Positions 60,493 to 64,000 of a stretch of DNA of 64,000 nt are shown piece after piece. The position numbers and the translations under genes were made by a program. The notes beneath the pieces are model-generated. The model saw only the letters and a program-made list of their open reading frames with translations, was not told where the DNA came from and did not search any database. This DNA is from Phycisphaerae bacterium (GTDB taxonomy: Bacteria > Planctomycetota > Phycisphaerae > JAJVII01): positions 1-64,000 of the forward strand of contig JAJVII010000012.1 in NCBI GenBank assembly GCA_022072085.1, in the 5' to 3' direction. Each line of letters opens with the position of its first letter. The first letter of the stretch is position 1.

Positions 60493-63141
60493 TCACTTGC
60501 CGGCCGGCGCCGCCTTGGCGACGGCGGCGGCGGTCTCGAACAACCGTTCGGCCAGCCCGTCCCAGCCGGACCGCTCGAACCAGTCGAAGCCCAGCGTGTG
60601 GCCCATGCAGGCGGCGCGAATCCGCCACGCCCGCTCGTCCAGCACCGCCCGGCAGCGCTTGGCCAGGTCGGCGTCCAGCGTGCCGGCCAGCAGGGCCTTC
60701 TCGATGACGATGCGAGCCTCGCAGGTCTGCACGCCCTCGCGGATCTGCTCGAAGCGCTCGGTGGTCACCGCGCCTTGCGGCCCCGGAGCCGCGAGGCACT
60801 CGGTCGCCGAGTCCATGTTGAGCTGGGCCCAGATCGTTTCGGGGTATCGGGCGTTGATGGTCAGCGACCGCTTGGAATTGCCCATAGGCCCGGCCTTCTT
60901 GGGGTCCAGAACCGGCCAGAAATCGACGCCCGTGCGCCCCAGGCCCGCGAAGTTGGCCATCTGGGCGGCCTCGACGGTGAAACGGTGCACGCTCAGCGAG
61001 GTGAGCGGGTAGAGCGGGTTGCGGGTGGCCGGTCCGCCGGCGCGGGGGAAGATGTCGCTGAGCGACTGCCAGCCGTAGTAGTAGCCGCCGGTCGCCCCCC
61101 GGCCCGCCTGTCCGGGCGGGGGAAACAGCCCGACGTAGACCGACGTGTGATACCCCACGGGGATGCCGGCGACCGAGCTGCCGCGGCAATCCTGGTGCGG
61201 GTTCTTGATCCACTTGATTCCGGCGAAGCAGGCCCTGAAGAACTCGGCGGTCGGCTTGGTCGGCCCGCCCCACTCCGAGCTGATGCCGATCATCGCCTTG
61301 TCTTTCAGCCCGCGTTTCTGGAGCCGCTCCAGCACGCCGGCGTAGAGCTGCGTCCAGAGCTTGGCGCCCTCCGGCGAGTCGTAGCGCGGGACCTCGATCA
61401 GCTTCGCTTCGTCCGTGGCCGGATCCCACTGGGTCACCTTCGGCGGCGTGCCTTCCTCGTGCCGCTGGGTCCAGGTGTCCTGGCCGAGGTAGATGTCCCA
61501 CACATAGAGCGCCACGATGTCCAGTTTCATGTACTTCTGGGCCAGGTCGAGATAGCGGTCCATCAGCGTGTAATCGAACTTCCAGCCGTCGCCCTCCTTG
61601 ACCCAGCGGACCAGCGACTGCGAGTTGCCGAAGTTGGTGTGGCAGATGAACGGAATGACGACGTACTTGTTGCCCACCTCGCTCATCAGCTCGAACGACG
61701 GCTCGATCAGCTTCCAGTGCCGCTCCGACCACAGCGGAACCTCGTAGCGAAGAGCCACCGACTCGGGCGATTCGATCAGCCCCATGTGCGTCACGAAGTC
61801 GCGCGGGTCGGGCAGACGCCAGTCGGCCACGTGCAGCCGGACCGGCAGCTCGTACTTGCCGCCGTTGGCGGCCACCGTCAGCGTGCCGGCGTAGTCGCCG
61901 GGCGCGGCGTCGGGGCCGACGCGGACCTTCAGCACGATCGGCTGGATCGCCCCCAGCGACTGCTTGTTGACCACCACCGGCTCGACCCGCGGCGGGGCGG
62001 TCTCCAGCAGCGTGTCCCAGAAGCCGGAGGTGGTCCGGTGGCGCATCGTCATGTCGTCGTCGCGGATCGAATAGAGCACCCGGACGTCCGACGCCGGGAT
62101 CTTCGCCCCGCCCGCCCCGGCCAGGTCGGTCACCTGGGCGCTGACTCCCTCCAGGGCCGCGCCGGAGGAAACCGTGACCTTGCCGACGAACGCGCCGTTG
62201 CGGCAGGCGGCGATCGACACCGGCTCAGGCCCGCCGACGCCGCCGTCCAGCGGGTCGGCGTAGTCCTCCGGCGACGAGCGGTGCAGCACGCTGGTCGTCC
62301 AGACCTGCACGCCGTCGGGCCGGGCGATGTTGGGGGCCACGCCGGCCGACGCCGTCAGCGACAGCCGCACCAGCCCGCAGGTGCTCCAGATCGAATGGTG
62401 GTTGAGGTTCTCCTTGCGCAGTCCCGAGCCGTAATAGGGGGCGCGATGGACCTCGATCGCCAGCACGTTGGTCCCTTTGACCAGGTCGCCGGGGGCGATC
62501 GCCAGCGTGCCGGCGCCGCGGATCCGCTTGGCCAGGTTCTCCTTGTCGCGCAGGACCACGCCGGTGTCGTGGACCGCGTTGCTCATCACGCACTTGCCCG
62601 GGGCGGTCTCGAACGCGTCGACCGGCAGGTCGTCGGCCACCGTGTCGGGCCCCAGTTCCCCGTCGGGCAGGTTCCTGCGGGCGATCTGCCTGCCGTTGAG
62701 GTAGACAACCACGCCGCCTCGGAATTCCAGCGACAGCGTCAGGTTCTTCACCGCCGCCGGGTCGGCCACCGCGAACCGCCCGCGGAGGCACTCGACCGCC
62801 AGGGCCGGTCCGCCCCCGTCGATGAATCCGTAGACCGCGCGATTGTGCGTGCTCACGTGCAGACGACTCCAGCCGGTGTCGTCGAACGCGGTCGCGGCCC
62901 AGCCGGCCGGCGGGGCATCGGTCTGCACCACGAACGAGGGGCCGTAAGCGTCGTTGGGCCCGGGGACGAGCTTGTCGGCCTCTCGCACGACCGGCGTTCG
63001 CCAGACCATGAACGCCCGCCAGCAGGAGCCCTGGTCCAGCACGACGGTCGGACCGGCTGCCGGGTCGTCGGCCGCGAGGGCCGGCACTGTCAGGAGGGCC
63101 ATCAGGCTCACTGCCAACATGAATCGGCGACACATGCGCAT
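60493..63141 (-). CDS. Exported glycoside hydrolase-like protein (GH123/DUF4091-like)
   Basis: 882 residues from ATG 63141, eight bases after GAGGAG; signal peptide MRMCRRFMLAVSLMALLTVPA. N-terminal part (about 25-290) has two beta-sandwich carbohydrate-binding-like domains (FDDTGWSRLHVSTHNR, LEFRGGVVVYLNGRQIARRN). After about residue 330 comes a linker domain and a TIM-barrel-like catalytic region with LTSLSVHRF, ISSEWGGPTKP and WPVLDPKKAG, similar in layout to DUF4091/GH123 enzymes. The catalytic Asp-Glu pair could not be assigned with certainty. Probably degrades a host or environmental glycan outside the cytosol. Confidence 0.7.
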   Translation of the reverse strand: MRMCRRFMLAVSLMALLTVPALAADDPAAGPTVVLDQGSCWRAFMVWRTPVVREADKLVPGPNDAYGPSFVVQTDAPPAGWAATAFDDTGWSRLHVSTHNRAVYGFIDGGGPALAVECLRGRFAVADPAAVKNLTLSLEFRGGVVVYLNGRQIARRNLPDGELGPDTVADDLPVDAFETAPGKCVMSNAVHDTGVVLRDKENLAKRIRGAGTLAIAPGDLVKGTNVLAIEVHRAPYYGSGLRKENLNHHSIWSTCGLVRLSLTASAGVAPNIARPDGVQVWTTSVLHRSSPEDYADPLDGGVGGPEPVSIAACRNGAFVGKVTVSSGAALEGVSAQVTDLAGAGGAKIPASDVRVLYSIRDDDMTMRHRTTSGFWDTLLETAPPRVEPVVVNKQSLGAIQPIVLKVRVGPDAAPGDYAGTLTVAANGGKYELPVRLHVADWRLPDPRDFVTHMGLIESPESVALRYEVPLWSERHWKLIEPSFELMSEVGNKYVVIPFICHTNFGNSQSLVRWVKEGDGWKFDYTLMDRYLDLAQKYMKLDIVALYVWDIYLGQDTWTQRHEEGTPPKVTQWDPATDEAKLIEVPRYDSPEGAKLWTQLYAGVLERLQKRGLKDKAMIGISSEWGGPTKPTAEFFRACFAGIKWIKNPHQDCRGSSVAGIPVGYHTSVYVGLFPPPGQAGRGATGGYYYGWQSLSDIFPRAGGPATRNPLYPLTSLSVHRFTVEAAQMANFAGLGRTGVDFWPVLDPKKAGPMGNSKRSLTINARYPETIWAQLNMDSATECLAAPGPQGAVTTERFEQIREGVQTCEARIVIEKALLAGTLDADLAKRCRAVLDERAWRIRAACMGHTLGFDWFERSGWDGLAERLFETAAAVAKAAPAGK

Positions 63142-63182
63142 GAGAAACTCTCCTCGGAGGGTGCATGAGTTCGGGGTCAGGC

Positions 63183-64000
63183 CTACCTGCCGGCCGGCGA
63201 GCCGCTGCCGGACGGGCCGGGCAGCCAGGTCAGATCGCCCAGCGGCTGGCCGGCAGCGTCGGTGATCTGGGCCACCATCATCCAGGTCGTGAGCCGGTTC
63301 TCGACCTCCAGCAGCAGCCGATTGGCCCCGGCGGCCAGGTGAACCGGCACGACGTCCACCGAGTCGTGGAACCCGCGGCTGGCGGTCGCGCCGCTGATCC
63401 CGTCGTGGACGAGCCGGCCGTTCAACCAGGCGCGGTTGTGGTCGTTGGTGTCCAGCCGAAGCACCGCGTCGCGGGCCCGGTCGCTGTAGAAGTAAGTCAT
63501 CGCGTAAGCCAACTGGTTGCCGTCCTCGCCGAGCCGCCGCCCGAGGTCCACGGCCTGGGCGTTCAGCGCCGACCACTTCACCTCGCCGGCTGCGGTCTTG
63601 ATCGCGTCGCCGTCGGCCGGCTGAACGGTCGCCGGGTCGAAGGGGTGGTTCTTCAGGTCGCGGGGGAAAGGCCCGGCGGTGATCCAGTGATCGACGTAGT
63701 CGGTGCGGACCATCGTGCCCGGCTGGGCGAGGAAGGCATACCTGGCCGTCGTGACCGCGTTGGCGGCCGGGCTGCGGTCGGCAATGCCGCTGACCTGGAG
63801 GATGTACTGCCGGTCGCGCTTCAGCGGCTCGGCCAGCGTCAGGACGACTTCGCGCTGCTGGCCGCGGCCGTCGGCATTCAGCGCCGCGTCCTTGACCTGG
63901 AGCGGCGCAGCGGGCTCGAGCGGAGCCGGTCCTTCCTCGGTGGTGAAGAGCCGGAAACCGCCGGCCTTGATGCTGCCCGGAGCGACCGGCTCGTCGAAGC
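63183..64000 (-). CDS. Partial exported protein with Ig-like and carbohydrate-binding-like modules
   Basis: The frame is open to the window edge, so the N-terminus is missing; about 272 residues of the C-terminus are visible. A Big_5-like domain (VVLTLAEPLKRDRQYILQVS, then GIADRSPAANAV) is followed by a galactose-binding-like sandwich (DHWITAGPFPRDLKNHPFD, then LRLDTNDHNRAWLNGRLVHD, GANRLLLEVENRLTTWMM). The latter pattern is common in planctomycete secreted hydrolases. The gene ends 41 bases before the hydrolase gene at 63141 and is probably co-transcribed with it. Confidence 0.7.
   Translation of the reverse strand, partial: FDEPVAPGSIKAGGFRLFTTEEGPAPLEPAAPLQVKDAALNADGRGQQREVVLTLAEPLKRDRQYILQVSGIADRSPAANAVTTARYAFLAQPGTMVRTDYVDHWITAGPFPRDLKNHPFDPATVQPADGDAIKTAAGEVKWSALNAQAVDLGRRLGEDGNQLAYAMTYFYSDRARDAVLRLDTNDHNRAWLNGRLVHDGISGATASRGFHDSVDVVPVHLAAGANRLLLEVENRLTTWMMVAQITDAAGQPLGDLTWLPGPSGSGSPAGR

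Noticed and set aside
1-64000. tRNA, rRNA, prophage or integrated element
   Set aside because: No TPsiC-like motif with cloverleaf partners, no rRNA core, no integrase or phage structural gene was found by reading both strands; composition is even except for the heptad hairpins.

Overview
The window is GC-rich, compact bacterial DNA with Shine-Dalgarno led genes on both strands. No rRNA, tRNA, transposase, phage gene or CRISPR array was seen. Its gene content points to an uncultured or poorly studied member of the Planctomycetota (PVC group): three Gfo/Idh/MocA oxidoreductases, xylose-isomerase-like sugar epimerase, two large proteins with squalene-cyclase-like repeats plus tandem DUF4159-like domains, OPT/DUF6785-like transporters, a GH123/DUF4091-like hydrolase, PQQ-propeller and CARDB/PKD surface proteins. 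The family calls are made from motifs read by eye; the taxonomic placement is inference.

Layout. 1-7.3 kb: a lipoprotein and a secreted TPR protein, then sugar-acid genes (epimerase, Asp-box exported protein, FAH-family enzyme, Gfo/Idh). 7.4-13.4 kb: a minus-strand group of transglutaminase-like/HEAT protein, M20 amidohydrolase and kelch protein. 13.5-18.6 kb: DUF4159 protein, then rhamnulokinase and L-rhamnose isomerase. 18.7-26.8 kb: a GYF-like protein, a lipoprotein with a complete protein-arginine deiminase (PAD) active-site set, and, divergently, an 1814-residue CARDB/PKD surface protein. 26.9-40.2 kb: an eight-gene minus-strand operon of two OPT/DUF6785-like transporters, a 1728-residue M28-like/FtsX fusion, an unknown protein, a PqqD-like protein, a small FtsX permease and two LolD/MacB-type ATPases. 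40.4-43.8 kb: a secreted protein, a CPBP-type membrane protein and a PlsC-GNAT fusion. 44.2-48.5 kb: a second DUF4159 protein, a GNAT and a TPR-like protein. 48.5-60.4 kb: Gfo/Idh, nucleotide-sugar dehydrogenase, D-2-hydroxyacid dehydrogenase, class III aminotransferase, M20 peptidase, Gfo/Idh, PQQ propeller and DegT aminotransferase. 60.5-64 kb: two glycan-related secreted proteins, the last cut by the window edge.

The most unusual signal is non-coding. Seven intergenic elements share one architecture: two arms, each an array of tandem degenerate 7-base words, arranged as inverted copies around a short loop. The words differ from element to element (for example GAGGCTA, GATTGCA, AATGCGG, GGGATCG, GTGGTCA, AGTTTCA), but the strict 7-base period and the hairpin layout are constant. 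Five of the seven lie in 4 kb, one at each of four successive gene junctions of the transport operon and one at its 3' end. Several overlap coding ends and supply a stop codon, a ribosome-binding site or an N-terminus. They are described one by one below as heptad hairpins A to G (named in order of description, not of position). The second notable item is the PAD-type lipoprotein at 19.4-21.0 kb.
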